35,989 nucleotides of DNA, from NCBI GenBank assembly GCA_902620405.1, contig CACNIC010000007.1, positions 1 through 35,989 on the forward strand, read 5' to 3'. Source of the stretch: an uncultured SAR202 cluster bacterium (GTDB lineage Bacteria; Chloroflexota; Dehalococcoidia; Lucifugimonadales; Lucifugimonadaceae). The notes under the pieces were generated by a model. The model saw only the letters and a program-made list of their open reading frames with translations, was not told where the DNA came from and searched no databases. A program made the translations under genes and the position numbers. Shown one piece after another: positions 24,507 through 32,151 of this stretch (position 1 is its first letter; each line of letters begins with the position of its first letter).

Positions 24507-24740
24507 ATGACTGAATTTGCACAAGGAATCATAAATTCTGTAAAAGATAAAATGGATGAAAGCTTAGCACTAGCTCTTATTTTCTTCATTGGTCATATAT
24601 TAATTGCAATGACTGTAGTGAGCATTATTACTGGCGCTAGTATTTGGGAAGCAGGTATAGTTGCACTTGTTGAACCAGCTGTAAATTCTGTATGGTTTTA
24701 TGTTTTGCATAAATTATGGAAAAAATTTAGTAAAAATTAA
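24507..24740 (+). CDS. DUF2061-like small membrane protein
   Basis: This 77-residue protein has two membrane segments (ALALIFFIGHILIAMTVVSIITG and the region around IVALVEPAVNSVWFYVLHKLW). The pattern of helix, ITG-turn, then EPAVNSVWFYVLHKLWKK resembles the DUF2061 predicted membrane protein family, normally about 60-80 residues with a VEP/K...YYLHERxW ending. Function is unknown. It begins 1 nt after the preceding stop and is the last gene of the Fur-box unit, ending 34 nt before the convergent enolase-superfamily gene. Confidence 0.75.
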   Translation: MTEFAQGIINSVKDKMDESLALALIFFIGHILIAMTVVSIITGASIWEAGIVALVEPAVNSVWFYVLHKLWKKFSKN

Positions 24741-24774
24741 TCATAGATTGCAATATTCTTTTAATTATTAAGAA

Positions 24775-25869
24775 TTAAAGAATTTCTGATTTTATAGTAT
24801 ATTTTTTTAGTAAAACTTCATCTGGCACTGGCATTTTATTTAAAGGTTTGAAAATATATGGAGAATCAAATTTATTTTCTGGTTTACATAAATCATCTTT
24901 GTAAAATCTCTCTGATGGAAACAGGTCGCCAGGGTATGTAAAATTATTTAGTGTAGCTAATGCTATGCAAGTACTTGCACCCAATGCACTTTCAAGCATT
25001 CCTCCAACCCAAACAGGAATACCAGCATTTTCAGCTAATTTATTTATTTCAATTGCGTTAGTTAGGCCTCCAACTCTTCCAGGTTTAATATTGATATACT
25101 TACACGCATTTAATTCAATAGCTTGCCTTGCTCTTTCAACACTATTTATTGATTCATCTAAACATAGAGGAGTGCTAATAGATTTTGCAAGTTTTGAGTG
25201 ATCAAGTAAATCATCAAATGATAGTGGCTGCTCTATAAATGCTAATTGATATTTGTCGATAGATTTAAAAAAATTTAAATCTTCTAAAAAATATCCACCA
25301 TTACAATCTATATGAAATATTGACTTTGGAAATGAACTTTTTACTGCATCTATTACATCAAAGTCCCATCCTTTTTTTACTTTTAATTTTATCCTTGGCG
25401 CTCCATTTTCAACCGATATGTTTATTTTTTCTAGTAACGTATCTATATCTTTTTCAATGCCAAAATCTGCTCCTGCCGATACAGTATCTCTTGAGCCACC
25501 TAAAAGAACATGAAGCGGTATATTTGAAATTTCACTTTTAAGATTCCACCATGCTATATCTAGTCCAGCCTTAGCAAAAGGATTGCCTTTATATATTGAT
25601 AATTCATTATTTAAATCTTCAGAAGATTCAAATTTTTTACCAATAATAAGAGGTCCAAACACTTCAGAAATATTATGAAAAATAGAACTTGCACTTTCAT
25701 AAGAGTATGTTGGAAGTTCTAGCGCACATGTTTCTGACCATGCCGAATATTCACTACTTTTTACATTAGTTAAAATTGAATGTATTTCATAATCTGAGCC
25801 ATATGAGGTAATCCACGGTTGGATTAATGGCATAGCTACATGATAGATTTTTATTTCATCAAATTTCAT
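24775..25869 (-). CDS. Enolase-superfamily enzyme, MenC2 / N-succinylamino acid racemase type (o-succinylbenzoate synthase-like)
   Basis: The protein is 364 residues from the ATG at 25869. A TTG at 25899 is also in frame but lies inside the upstream SDR, and the ATG gives the typical start MKFDEIKIYHVAMPLIQPW. The barrel shows the catalytic KxK pair in IKLKVKKGWDFD, metal ligands in HIDCNGG, IEQPL and CLDESI, the second acid-base lysine in NIKPGRVGG, and the motif WVGGMLESALGASTCIALA. These fit the OSBS/NSAR branch, which dehydrates SHCHC in menaquinone synthesis or racemises N-acyl amino acids. No other men gene is nearby, so a catabolic racemase or dipeptide-epimerase-like role is at least as likely. 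It starts 5 nt after the SDR stop. Confidence 0.87.
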   Translation of the reverse strand: MKFDEIKIYHVAMPLIQPWITSYGSDYEIHSILTNVKSSEYSAWSETCALELPTYSYESASSIFHNISEVFGPLIIGKKFESSEDLNNELSIYKGNPFAKAGLDIAWWNLKSEISNIPLHVLLGGSRDTVSAGADFGIEKDIDTLLEKINISVENGAPRIKLKVKKGWDFDVIDAVKSSFPKSIFHIDCNGGYFLEDLNFFKSIDKYQLAFIEQPLSFDDLLDHSKLAKSISTPLCLDESINSVERARQAIELNACKYINIKPGRVGGLTNAIEINKLAENAGIPVWVGGMLESALGASTCIALATLNNFTYPGDLFPSERFYKDDLCKPENKFDSPYIFKPLNKMPVPDEVLLKKYTIKSEIL

Positions 25870-25873
25870 GAAA

Positions 25874-26638
25874 TTATCTTGCTGTATATCCGCCGTCAAC
25901 AGGAAGGTTAACTCCTGTTATAAATGAAGCATCATCAGAGCATAGAAATAGAGCTGCATTCGCAATTTCATTTAGTTCTGCTAATCTGCCCATAGGATGG
26001 AGAGATTTTACATGTTTTAGTATTTTTTTATCCTCAAATAATCGCTGGGTAAGTTTGGTTTCAACATATCCAGGGCACAAGGAATTAACCCTTATATTAG
26101 ATTTAGCAAAACCTACTGCCATATCTCTTGTTAATTGAACAACACCACCTTTAGAGTGAGCGTATGAACTAAGTCCTGAACTAATCTCCTCATCATAGCC
26201 CACTAATCCTATTATTGAAGCAATGTTTAATATTGCACCCCCTCCGTTTTCTTTCATTTTTTCAACTGCAAAATGAGACATTAGATAAGAACCTTTTAGA
26301 TTCACACTTAAAACCCAATCCCATATTTCTTCAAAATCATATTCCATTGGGGCATTTCTAGGATTAACACCTGCACAGTTAATTAAAATATCTAAAGAGC
26401 CTAAAGATTTTACAGTGAAATTCACCAAATTTTTAGTGTCCTTTTTTGAAGTAACATCACATTTGTATTTTAGAGAGTTTATCTTGGGGTTCAAGGTTCC
26501 TATTGTTTTATCTAAATCTTCTTCATTAACATCAGACAGAACAATATTTGCTCCTTCCTGGTTAAATAATTGAGTACAAGCTTTTCCTATGCCAGACCCA
26601 GCTCCGGTTATTATTACTGATTTGTTTTTAAGTTTCAT
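25874..26638 (-). CDS. Short-chain dehydrogenase/reductase (SDR)
   Basis: This 254-residue classical SDR has a cofactor motif TGAGSGIG at 11-18, the adenine-site DV at 61-62, NCAG near 87, and the catalytic triad Ser141, Tyr159, Lys163 (NIAS and SYAHSK). The ending VNLPVDGGYTAR is typical. It oxidises or reduces a hydroxy/keto group with NAD(P)(H). It is the first gene of a leftward pair with the enolase-superfamily enzyme, divergent from the Baeyer-Villiger-type monooxygenase. Substrate unknown. Confidence 0.9.
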   Translation of the reverse strand: MKLKNKSVIITGAGSGIGKACTQLFNQEGANIVLSDVNEEDLDKTIGTLNPKINSLKYKCDVTSKKDTKNLVNFTVKSLGSLDILINCAGVNPRNAPMEYDFEEIWDWVLSVNLKGSYLMSHFAVEKMKENGGGAILNIASIIGLVGYDEEISSGLSSYAHSKGGVVQLTRDMAVGFAKSNIRVNSLCPGYVETKLTQRLFEDKKILKHVKSLHPMGRLAELNEIANAALFLCSDDASFITGVNLPVDGGYTAR

Positions 26639-26704
26639 AAATTCATAAAGTTCAATAATATTTATACTATAGTTTAATAATCATCTGAATATCAAGAATT
26701 AAGA

Positions 26705-27385
26705 ATGAAAAACAATAGATTAAATAAAATTAGTTCATGTAAAAATATACCTTATTTTGACGCCTTGATAATTGGAGCAGGATTCTCGGGTTTATATCAA
26801 TTGTATTCTTTAAAAAAGCAAGGACTTTCTGTAAAAGTGATTGAAGCAGGAAGTGGAGTAGGGGGCACTTGGTACTGGAATAGATATCCAGGAGCCAGGT
26901 GTGATTCAGAAAGTTTTACTTATTCATATACATTTAGCAAAGAATTGTTTAAAGAATGGGAGTGGACTGAAAGATACCCAGGTCATCTAGAGGTAGTTAA
27001 ATACCTAAATTATGTTGCTGATAAATTTTGCCTAAAAAAAGATATTTATTTTGAAAAAAAAGTAATTTCAGCTCATTACAACAATAATAATAAATGGAAA
27101 GTTAAAACTGATTCTTTAGAGGTATTTGAAAGCAAATATCTTATAACAGCAGTTGGTTGTTTATCCTCAAAAAATATACCTAATTTTAATGGGTCTGATA
27201 GTTTTTTAGGTGAAAGTTATCATACAAGTGATTGGCCACACTATGATGTAGATTTTACAAATAAAAGGGTAGGGCAAATAGGTACAGGGTCAACAGGAAT
27301 TCAAACGGCTCCTGAAATAGCAAAAAAAATCAAAACATCTTACTATATTTCAGCGTTCTGCCAATTACAGTGTGCCTGCAAGTAA
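26705..27385 (+). CDS. Baeyer-Villiger-type flavin monooxygenase, N-terminal part, interrupted by a frameshift
   Basis: This is the N-terminal 226 codons of a flavin-binding monooxygenase. The FAD site is LIIGAGFSGLYQLY, followed by GVGGTWYWNRYPGARCDSES and ERYPGHLEVVKYL. The Baeyer-Villiger fingerprint FLGESYHTSDWP matches FxGxxxHxxxW(P/D) exactly, and the NADPH site is GQIGTGSTGIQ. These enzymes insert oxygen next to a ketone to give an ester or lactone. The register is lost at an A8 tract (27322-27329). With seven A residues the frame reads EIAKKSKHLTIFQRSANYSV, the canonical family sequence, and continues into the frame ending at 28412. No good ribosome site is seen before the ATG. Confidence 0.87.
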   Translation: MKNNRLNKISSCKNIPYFDALIIGAGFSGLYQLYSLKKQGLSVKVIEAGSGVGGTWYWNRYPGARCDSESFTYSYTFSKELFKEWEWTERYPGHLEVVKYLNYVADKFCLKKDIYFEKKVISAHYNNNNKWKVKTDSLEVFESKYLITAVGCLSSKNIPNFNGSDSFLGESYHTSDWPHYDVDFTNKRVGQIGTGSTGIQTAPEIAKKIKTSYYISAFCQLQCACK

Positions 27386-28412
27386 CTATCCCTTAAGTCC
27401 AGAATTTAAAAAATACATTAAGGAAAATTATGAAGAAATAAAAAATACGATTCAATCCAATACTAATGGGCATTTTTTTAAATTTTCTAAACAAAAAATA
27501 CTTGATACAAGTATAGAGGAACGTGAAAAAATATTTGAAAAAGCATGGCTTAAAGGTGGCCTAGGTTTTAGGGCATGTTTTAATGACATTGCATTTAATA
27601 AAGAGGCTAATGATCTTGCCTCAGATTTTATTAAAAGAAAAATTCATAAAATAGTTAAAGATCCAAAAAAGGCTAAAATTTTAACTGATATTGACCATGC
27701 TTTTGCTTCTAAAAGACCACCGATTGATACGAATTACTTTGAAACATTTAATAAAGATAATGTCACTTTAATTGATCTTAAATCATCACCCATAGAATCA
27801 ATTACCTCAAAAGGAGTAAAGACTATAGATAAAGAGTATGAGCTGGATGTTCTGGTTTATGCAACTGGCTTTGATGCAATGACTGGACCATTATTAAATA
27901 TAGATATAAGGGGTTGCGACGGAATAAAACTAAAAGATGTATGGAGTGAAGGACCAAAAACTTTTCTCGGTATACAAATTTCTGGGTTTCCAAATTTATT
28001 TACTATAACTGGACCAGGTAGTCCTTCAGTTTTGTGCAATATGATCGTTCCAATTGAGCAACATGTTGAATGGATTAATGACTGCATAGTTTATATGGAA
28101 AAAAATCAAATCGATTTTATAGAGGCAACTCAAGGATCTATGGAAAATTGGACTAAACATGTAGATGATGTTGCAAACGAGACTCTATTTATTCATGCCA
28201 AGAAATCTTGGTATTATGGAGCAAATATACCTGGAAAGCCAAGAGGTTTTATGCCTTACCCAGGAGGAATGTCTAGATATAAAGCTATTTGCAATTTTGT
28301 CGCAAATCAAAATTATTTAGGTTTTAAGTTTAGTAATTCTAATAAAGAAGAAACATTTGTTCCTTCTGAAATATCCATTGATATATTGATAAAAGACTTA
28401 ATGACTAAGTAA
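27372..28412 (+). CDS. Baeyer-Villiger-type flavin monooxygenase, C-terminal part, separated by a frameshift
   Basis: These 346 codons make up the rest of the monooxygenase. Family segments include NYPLSP after the NADPH site, GLGFRACFNDI, KRPPIDTNYFETFN, LDVLVYATGFDAMTGPL and NLFTITGPGSPSVLCNM, with SWYYGANIPGKPR near the end. The nominal ATG at 27372 lies inside the coding sequence and has no ribosome site, so it is unlikely to be a true start. The two parts total about 565 residues, normal for a type I Baeyer-Villiger enzyme. If the frameshift is real and not rescued, the enzyme is lost. Confidence 0.82.
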   Translation: MPASNYPLSPEFKKYIKENYEEIKNTIQSNTNGHFFKFSKQKILDTSIEEREKIFEKAWLKGGLGFRACFNDIAFNKEANDLASDFIKRKIHKIVKDPKKAKILTDIDHAFASKRPPIDTNYFETFNKDNVTLIDLKSSPIESITSKGVKTIDKEYELDVLVYATGFDAMTGPLLNIDIRGCDGIKLKDVWSEGPKTFLGIQISGFPNLFTITGPGSPSVLCNMIVPIEQHVEWINDCIVYMEKNQIDFIEATQGSMENWTKHVDDVANETLFIHAKKSWYYGANIPGKPRGFMPYPGGMSRYKAICNFVANQNYLGFKFSNSNKEETFVPSEISIDILIKDLMTK

Positions 28413-28434
28413 CTTAATTTGAATCCAAAATAAA

Positions 28435-28448
28435 AAAAGATATCTTTT
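28435..28448. terminator. Possible weak bidirectional terminator between convergent genes
   Basis: AAAAGATATCTTTT is a perfect 14-bp palindrome flanked by further A and T runs in the 65-nt gap between the monooxygenase and the convergent cupin gene. It lacks a proper loop and GC pairs, so terminator activity is uncertain. Confidence 0.25.
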
Positions 28449-28477
28449 AATATTTTATTTTCTACCTACTTCATTTT

Positions 28478-28816
28478 TTATGGTTGAATAAATTCATATG
28501 CAACAACTGGCTCATCACCAACAACCCAAAGATTATGGCCTGGTTCCACTACATATGCTTGACCTGGTAAAATATCAAATTCAGTTCCATCATTATGTTT
28601 AGCATGGTATTTTCCACTTATAACTATACCAATGGGCCTATTTTCACACCATTCTGTTCCAGCTATATCTGACATATGATCTTTCCAGTTCCACCCAGGT
28701 TGAATAGTAACTTTTACCATACTTATTCCATTTAAATTTACTTTTTGAATTGATATTTTTTCAAATTCAATATTTTCATCAGGATGATTAAAATCTCCTT
28801 TTGATGCGCCTTTCAT
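28478..28816 (-). CDS. Small cupin-domain protein
   Basis: This 112-residue single-domain cupin has the beta-barrel pattern KVTIQPGWNWKDHMSDIAGTEWCENR...GIVISGKYHAKHNDGTEFDILPGQAYVVEPGHNLWVVGDEPVVAYEF. The G(X)5HX(H)X3-4E motif 1 is degenerate here: only one His (KDHM) and a possible Glu are visible, and motif 2 retains PGH. Metal binding is therefore uncertain. Such proteins are often small isomerases, dioxygenase-like proteins or sensory domains. AAGGAGAT precedes the ATG. It lies 88 nt downstream of the formate dehydrogenase gene on the same strand and may be co-transcribed. Confidence 0.82.
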   Translation of the reverse strand: MKGASKGDFNHPDENIEFEKISIQKVNLNGISMVKVTIQPGWNWKDHMSDIAGTEWCENRPIGIVISGKYHAKHNDGTEFDILPGQAYVVEPGHNLWVVGDEPVVAYEFIQP

Positions 28817-28859
28817 AAGATCTCCTTTAATTCTAATTATCTTTATCTTATTGTGTTTT

Positions 28860-28885
28860 GGTCTATTTAAAGCATAAACCTTTTT
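28860..28885 (+). terminator. Weak terminator-like hairpin between cupin and formate dehydrogenase genes
   Basis: GGTCTAT and ATAAACC can pair over seven positions with one G-U pair and a 7-nt loop, followed by T5 on the plus strand. No rightward gene ends close by (the monooxygenase stops at 28412), so it would stop stray rightward transcripts, or it may be chance. Confidence 0.2.
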
Positions 28886-28904
28886 ATTTAATCATTTTCA
28901 GATT

Positions 28905-30101
28905 TTATTTCTTAAATTTTGCAGCTTCTTCTGACCCTCCTGTAGCACTACCTTTGGTGTAAGAATGTGCCCCCATACCTGCTAAGTCTCCATCTTGAAC
29001 AATAATGTATTCATTCCTTATAGGGTTCCCATCAAAAAAACATTCAAGAATTTCTCTGACACCAGAAGCATACCTCGATTGAGCAGATAATGAAGTTCCA
29101 CTAGTATGTGGAGTCATTCCGTGATTTGGCATTTTCCTCCAAATATGATCATTTGGAGCAGGCTGAGGAAACCAAACATCCCCTGCATAACCGCTTATGT
29201 GGCCTAATTCTAATGCCTTAGCCATAGCCTCTCTATTTACAATTTTGCCTCTAGCAGTATTTATTACATATGCACCTTTTTTACATTTACTAATCATCTC
29301 TTCGTCAAAAAGATTTTCGGTTTCTGGGTGTAGTGGGCAACTAATGTTTATAACGTCACACACTGAAACTAATGATTCAGCAGTTTCATGGAATGTTAAA
29401 TTTAATTCCCTTTCTTTTTCTAAAGGCAATCTGTGCCGATCGTTATAATGAAGGTGAACATCGAAAGGATACATCTTTCTTAATACATCATACCCAATTC
29501 TTCCAGCTGCTATCGTTCCAACATTCATTCCTTCTACGTCATAAGATCTTTTTACAGCATCTGCTATATGCCAACCGCCATCATTAACTATTTTATGTTG
29601 ATTATGATAGTCCCTAACCATTGATAAAATCATCATCACAATATGTTCAGCTACTGATCTTGAATTACAATAAGTAACTTCTACAACATCAACTTTGTTA
29701 TCAATAGCTGCTTGTAAATCAACGTGATCAGATCCTATTCCGGCAGTTATTGCCATTTTTAATTTTTTTGCAGATTCAATTCTTTCTCTTGTTAAATAAT
29801 ATGGCCAAAATGGTTGAGAAATAACTATATCTGAGTCTATTAATTCTTTATCAGCCAAGCACCCTTTAGCATCTTTATCAGATGTGACAACTAATGTATG
29901 TCCATTTTCTTCTAAAAATTTTCTTAGGCCCAATTCACCTGAAACACAACCTAAAAGTTCTCCAGGAGTAAAATCTATGGACTTTGGATTTGGCAGCGAC
30001 ATTCCGTCAGGATATTTTTTTAAATCAGGTAGATTATTCATTGGATATGATTTAGGCATACCGCCAACTGGATCATCGTATAAAATGCATAATATTTTCA
30101 T
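28905..30101 (-). CDS. fdh: NAD-dependent formate dehydrogenase
   Basis: This 398-residue metal-free formate dehydrogenase oxidises formate to CO2 with NAD+ in the cytoplasm. It matches the Pseudomonas/plant FDH family closely: DPVGGMPKSY at the N terminus, QPFWPYYLTRERI, AGIGSDHVDLQAA, NSRSVAEHIVMMILSMVRDY, cofactor motif AAGRIGYDVLRKM, catalytic Arg in NTARGKIVN near 280, Gln in WFPQPAPNDH, and catalytic His in MTPHTSGTSLSAQ near 330. The C-terminal GAHSYTKG tail is also typical of bacterial FDH. It would recover reducing power from formate released by C1 or oxidative catabolism. The gene precedes the cupin and lies downstream of tRNA-Ala on the same strand. Confidence 0.95.
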   Translation of the reverse strand: MKILCILYDDPVGGMPKSYPMNNLPDLKKYPDGMSLPNPKSIDFTPGELLGCVSGELGLRKFLEENGHTLVVTSDKDAKGCLADKELIDSDIVISQPFWPYYLTRERIESAKKLKMAITAGIGSDHVDLQAAIDNKVDVVEVTYCNSRSVAEHIVMMILSMVRDYHNQHKIVNDGGWHIADAVKRSYDVEGMNVGTIAAGRIGYDVLRKMYPFDVHLHYNDRHRLPLEKERELNLTFHETAESLVSVCDVINISCPLHPETENLFDEEMISKCKKGAYVINTARGKIVNREAMAKALELGHISGYAGDVWFPQPAPNDHIWRKMPNHGMTPHTSGTSLSAQSRYASGVREILECFFDGNPIRNEYIIVQDGDLAGMGAHSYTKGSATGGSEEAAKFKK

Positions 30102-30215
30102 AATAATTCCTAAGGCTATATTTTTTATTAAGATTAATAATAAGTGATTGAATTGGTTTGTCTATTTTTTTATTGATTTAGACAGGTTTAAGTAATTTCA
30201 GTTAATTTTAATTAA

Positions 30216-30291
30216 TGGTGGAGCTGAGGAGGCTCGAACTCCTGACCCCCTGCTTGCAAAGCAGATGCTCTACCAACTGAGCTACAGCCCC
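30216..30291 (-). tRNA. tRNA-Ala (anticodon UGC), CCA encoded
   Basis: Read on the minus strand, GGGGCTGTAGCTCAGTTGG starts a complete cloverleaf. The acceptor stem is GGGGCTG/CAGCTCC with one G-U pair, the D-arm contains GCTCAGTTGGTAGAGC, and the anticodon loop CTTTGCAAG gives UGC. The T-arm is CAGGAGTTCGAGCCTCCTC, and the discriminator A is followed by an encoded CCA. The mature length is 76 nt with CCA. The flanks read ATTAATGG...CCATTAAT, so the precursor could extend the acceptor stem by several pairs. Nothing else coding is seen in 30102-30359. Confidence 0.97.
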
Positions 30292-30359
30292 ATTAATCGA
30301 AGTATTATTCTAATACTATATCTGGTCTTTTTCTAGTGGGTAATTGTTAATATATATAT

Positions 30360-31145
30360 ATGCATAAAAATATGATGAAATCAAAAAATATTCGATACAC
30401 TTACCAACCCGGTGCATACAACAATTCTAAGTTTCCATTGAGTAGGTCAGCAATTGATGAGTTTTTAGAATGTAAAAAATGCTTTTATACAAATAGGAGA
30501 TTAGGTCTAAAAAAACCATCTCAAATACCTTTTAACCTTAACTCTGCAGTTGATAATTTATTTAAAAATGAATTTGATAAATATAGAAGAGAAAAAAAAC
30601 AGCACCCAATTATGGAGAAATATGGTGTAAATGCAATTCCTTATTCTCATAATGAATTAGATATATGGAGACAAAATTTTCAAGGTGTAAGAGTTGAGTT
30701 TATGGGTACGGATATAGAAGTATTTGGTGCAGTTGATGATTTGTGGATTTATGAAAACGGGGATATTATTGTTGTTGATTATAAATCTACGTCAAAATCA
30801 GTAAATAACCTTTTTCATTCAATTAACGATTTCAATGATGTTTGGGAAGGGGGCAAAATTTATAAAAGGCAACTTGAAGTTTATCAGTGGATATTATTTA
30901 AGAAAGGTTTTCAGGTATCTAATGATTGTTTTCTTGTATATGCAAATGCTTACAAGGATAAGCAAGAGTTTAATAACATATTAGATTTTGAGGTCACTCT
31001 GCTAAAGCACGTCGGTGATTTTTCTTGGGTTGAGGGCGTCCTCCTCGACATTTATAAGCTTTTAAACTCAAATGAAGTTCCAGAATCTTCATCGAATTGT
31101 GAATTGTGCGGATATGTTGAATATTCTAATCGCCTTTTTCTATAG
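30360..31145 (+). CDS. PD-(D/E)XK nuclease family protein with four conserved-looking cysteines
   Basis: This 261-residue protein has the RecB/AddB/Cas4-type nuclease core: PLSRSAIDEFLECKKCFY at the N terminus, GAVDDLWIYENGDIIVVDYKSTS with the metal-binding D and the D-x-K pair near 140-142, then KRQLEVYQWILFKKG with the Q-x3-Y motif. Four Cys (Cys38 and Cys41 in CKKC, Cys247 and Cys250 in CELCGY) bracket the nuclease domain, as in Fe-S nucleases of the AddB and Cas4 type, so a 4Fe-4S staple is plausible. It is a stand-alone domain without helicase, and no CRISPR array is present. The start is uncertain (ATG at 30360, 30372 or 30375; no ribosome site). The 3' end overlaps rmuC tail-to-tail. 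Confidence 0.82.
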   Translation: MHKNMMKSKNIRYTYQPGAYNNSKFPLSRSAIDEFLECKKCFYTNRRLGLKKPSQIPFNLNSAVDNLFKNEFDKYRREKKQHPIMEKYGVNAIPYSHNELDIWRQNFQGVRVEFMGTDIEVFGAVDDLWIYENGDIIVVDYKSTSKSVNNLFHSINDFNDVWEGGKIYKRQLEVYQWILFKKGFQVSNDCFLVYANAYKDKQEFNNILDFEVTLLKHVGDFSWVEGVLLDIYKLLNSNEVPESSSNCELCGYVEYSNRLFL

Positions 31146-32151
31146 AATTTGAATTCAAAATATTATCTACTTTATTTAATTCGCGACTCATTGCTTTAGT
31201 TCTTGTTGTTTTTACAGTTTCAATTTCTTTAGAAAGTTGAGTTAATCTGTCTTCAACTTTTTCGAAAGACGCCTCATATTTACCCCATTGTTCTTTTAAT
31301 GAACCAAAAATTTTAATAATTTCTTTCTGTTCTTTTGATACTTTAAAGATAGTTTCTGAGTATTTAAGGAAGTTGATTAATGCATAGAAACTTGCTGGAG
31401 AAACCAATACAACCTTGTACTTCATTGCGTAATCTACTATCTCTGAATCCATTTTTAAAGTTTCATCTAAAATTCCTGTTATAGGAATAAACATTGCTGC
31501 TAGATCTATAGTATTTTCAGATGTATTAACATATTTGCTTACTTCCACAATTCTTTTTCTAAATTCAGATAAATAAAGTTTTTTTTGGTTTTCAACATCA
31601 AAAACCTGATTTCCATTTTCATCATACATTTTATAGTAATGACTCAATGGAAATTTTACATCCATAATAAATAGTTTATCTTGACCATCAATATTAAAAA
31701 CAAAGTCAGGTTTTAATTGAGATTCGTCTTCTGATTTCCATGGGAGAGCCTGTTGTTTCTTATAAGATTTTCCTTCAATAAGCCCCATACTTTTAAGTAA
31801 GTCATCAGCTGCTTTTTCTCCCCATGCCCCTCTTTTTGAATTATCTTGAAGAATATTGGTAACTTTTTGGGTAGCATTTAACATTTCTTTTGCAGCTCTA
31901 TTTTGGCTTTGTTCAGAAAATTTAATCATTTCTTTTACGCTATTTGTTGAGCCAATTAAACTTTCAGATAATTTAGTTTGTTCCACTTCTAACTTTGTAT
32001 TCAAATTATCCATTCTTTGAAAAAGGTCTTTTGATATTTCGTCAAAATGAACGTAATTATTTGAACTTGTGTTTTTTTTGATACGAAAAAGACTTAAGCC
32101 AACTAAAACAATTAGCAATAATACTAAAACTATAATGACAATGTCAGTCAT
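31126..32151 (-). CDS. rmuC: RmuC family DNA recombination protein
   Basis: The 341-residue protein has one N-terminal membrane helix (about 3-22), a coiled coil (about 40-105), then the RmuC domain: KRGAWGEKAADDLLKSMGL, KPDFVFNIDGQDKLFIMDVKFPLSHYYKM, AAMFIPITGILDETL and KYKVVLVSPASFYALINFL. A second coiled coil ends the protein. RmuC limits DNA inversions and rearrangements and its core is related to restriction-type nucleases (the DVK in IMDVKFP fits). The length is somewhat shorter than the E. coli protein. The ATG overlaps the end of the NHL gene by 8 nt, so these two are co-transcribed. The 3' end overlaps the convergent nuclease by 20 nt. Confidence 0.93.
   Translation of the reverse strand: MTDIVIIVLVLLLIVLVGLSLFRIKKNTSSNNYVHFDEISKDLFQRMDNLNTKLEVEQTKLSESLIGSTNSVKEMIKFSEQSQNRAAKEMLNATQKVTNILQDNSKRGAWGEKAADDLLKSMGLIEGKSYKKQQALPWKSEDESQLKPDFVFNIDGQDKLFIMDVKFPLSHYYKMYDENGNQVFDVENQKKLYLSEFRKRIVEVSKYVNTSENTIDLAAMFIPITGILDETLKMDSEIVDYAMKYKVVLVSPASFYALINFLKYSETIFKVSKEQKEIIKIFGSLKEQWGKYEASFEKVEDRLTQLSKEIETVKTTRTKAMSRELNKVDNILNSNSIEKGD

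Noticed and set aside
24754-24782. Bidirectional terminator between the DUF2061-like and enolase-superfamily genes
   Set aside because: Only a bulged, A/T-only stem can be drawn, and it overlaps the stop codon of the leftward gene.
24775-25869. Menaquinone biosynthesis gene menC as a firm assignment
   Set aside because: MenC2 and N-succinylamino acid racemase share all the visible motifs, and no other men gene is present, so the biosynthetic role cannot be asserted.
27335-27352. Frameshift located at TACTATATTT just before the FQRS motif
   Set aside because: Moving the indel to the A8 run at 27322-27329 gives a better family match (KSKHLTIFQRS), so the A8 run is the likely site.
30159-30184. 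Terminator for tRNA-Ala (TGTCTA...TAGACA)
   Set aside because: Only six pairs, a 14-nt loop and no T run after the stem on the minus strand.
30360-31145. A Cas4 protein signalling a CRISPR-Cas locus
   Set aside because: The domain and Cys pairs are Cas4/AddB-like, but I find no repeat-spacer array and no other cas gene. General PD-(D/E)XK nuclease is the safer call.
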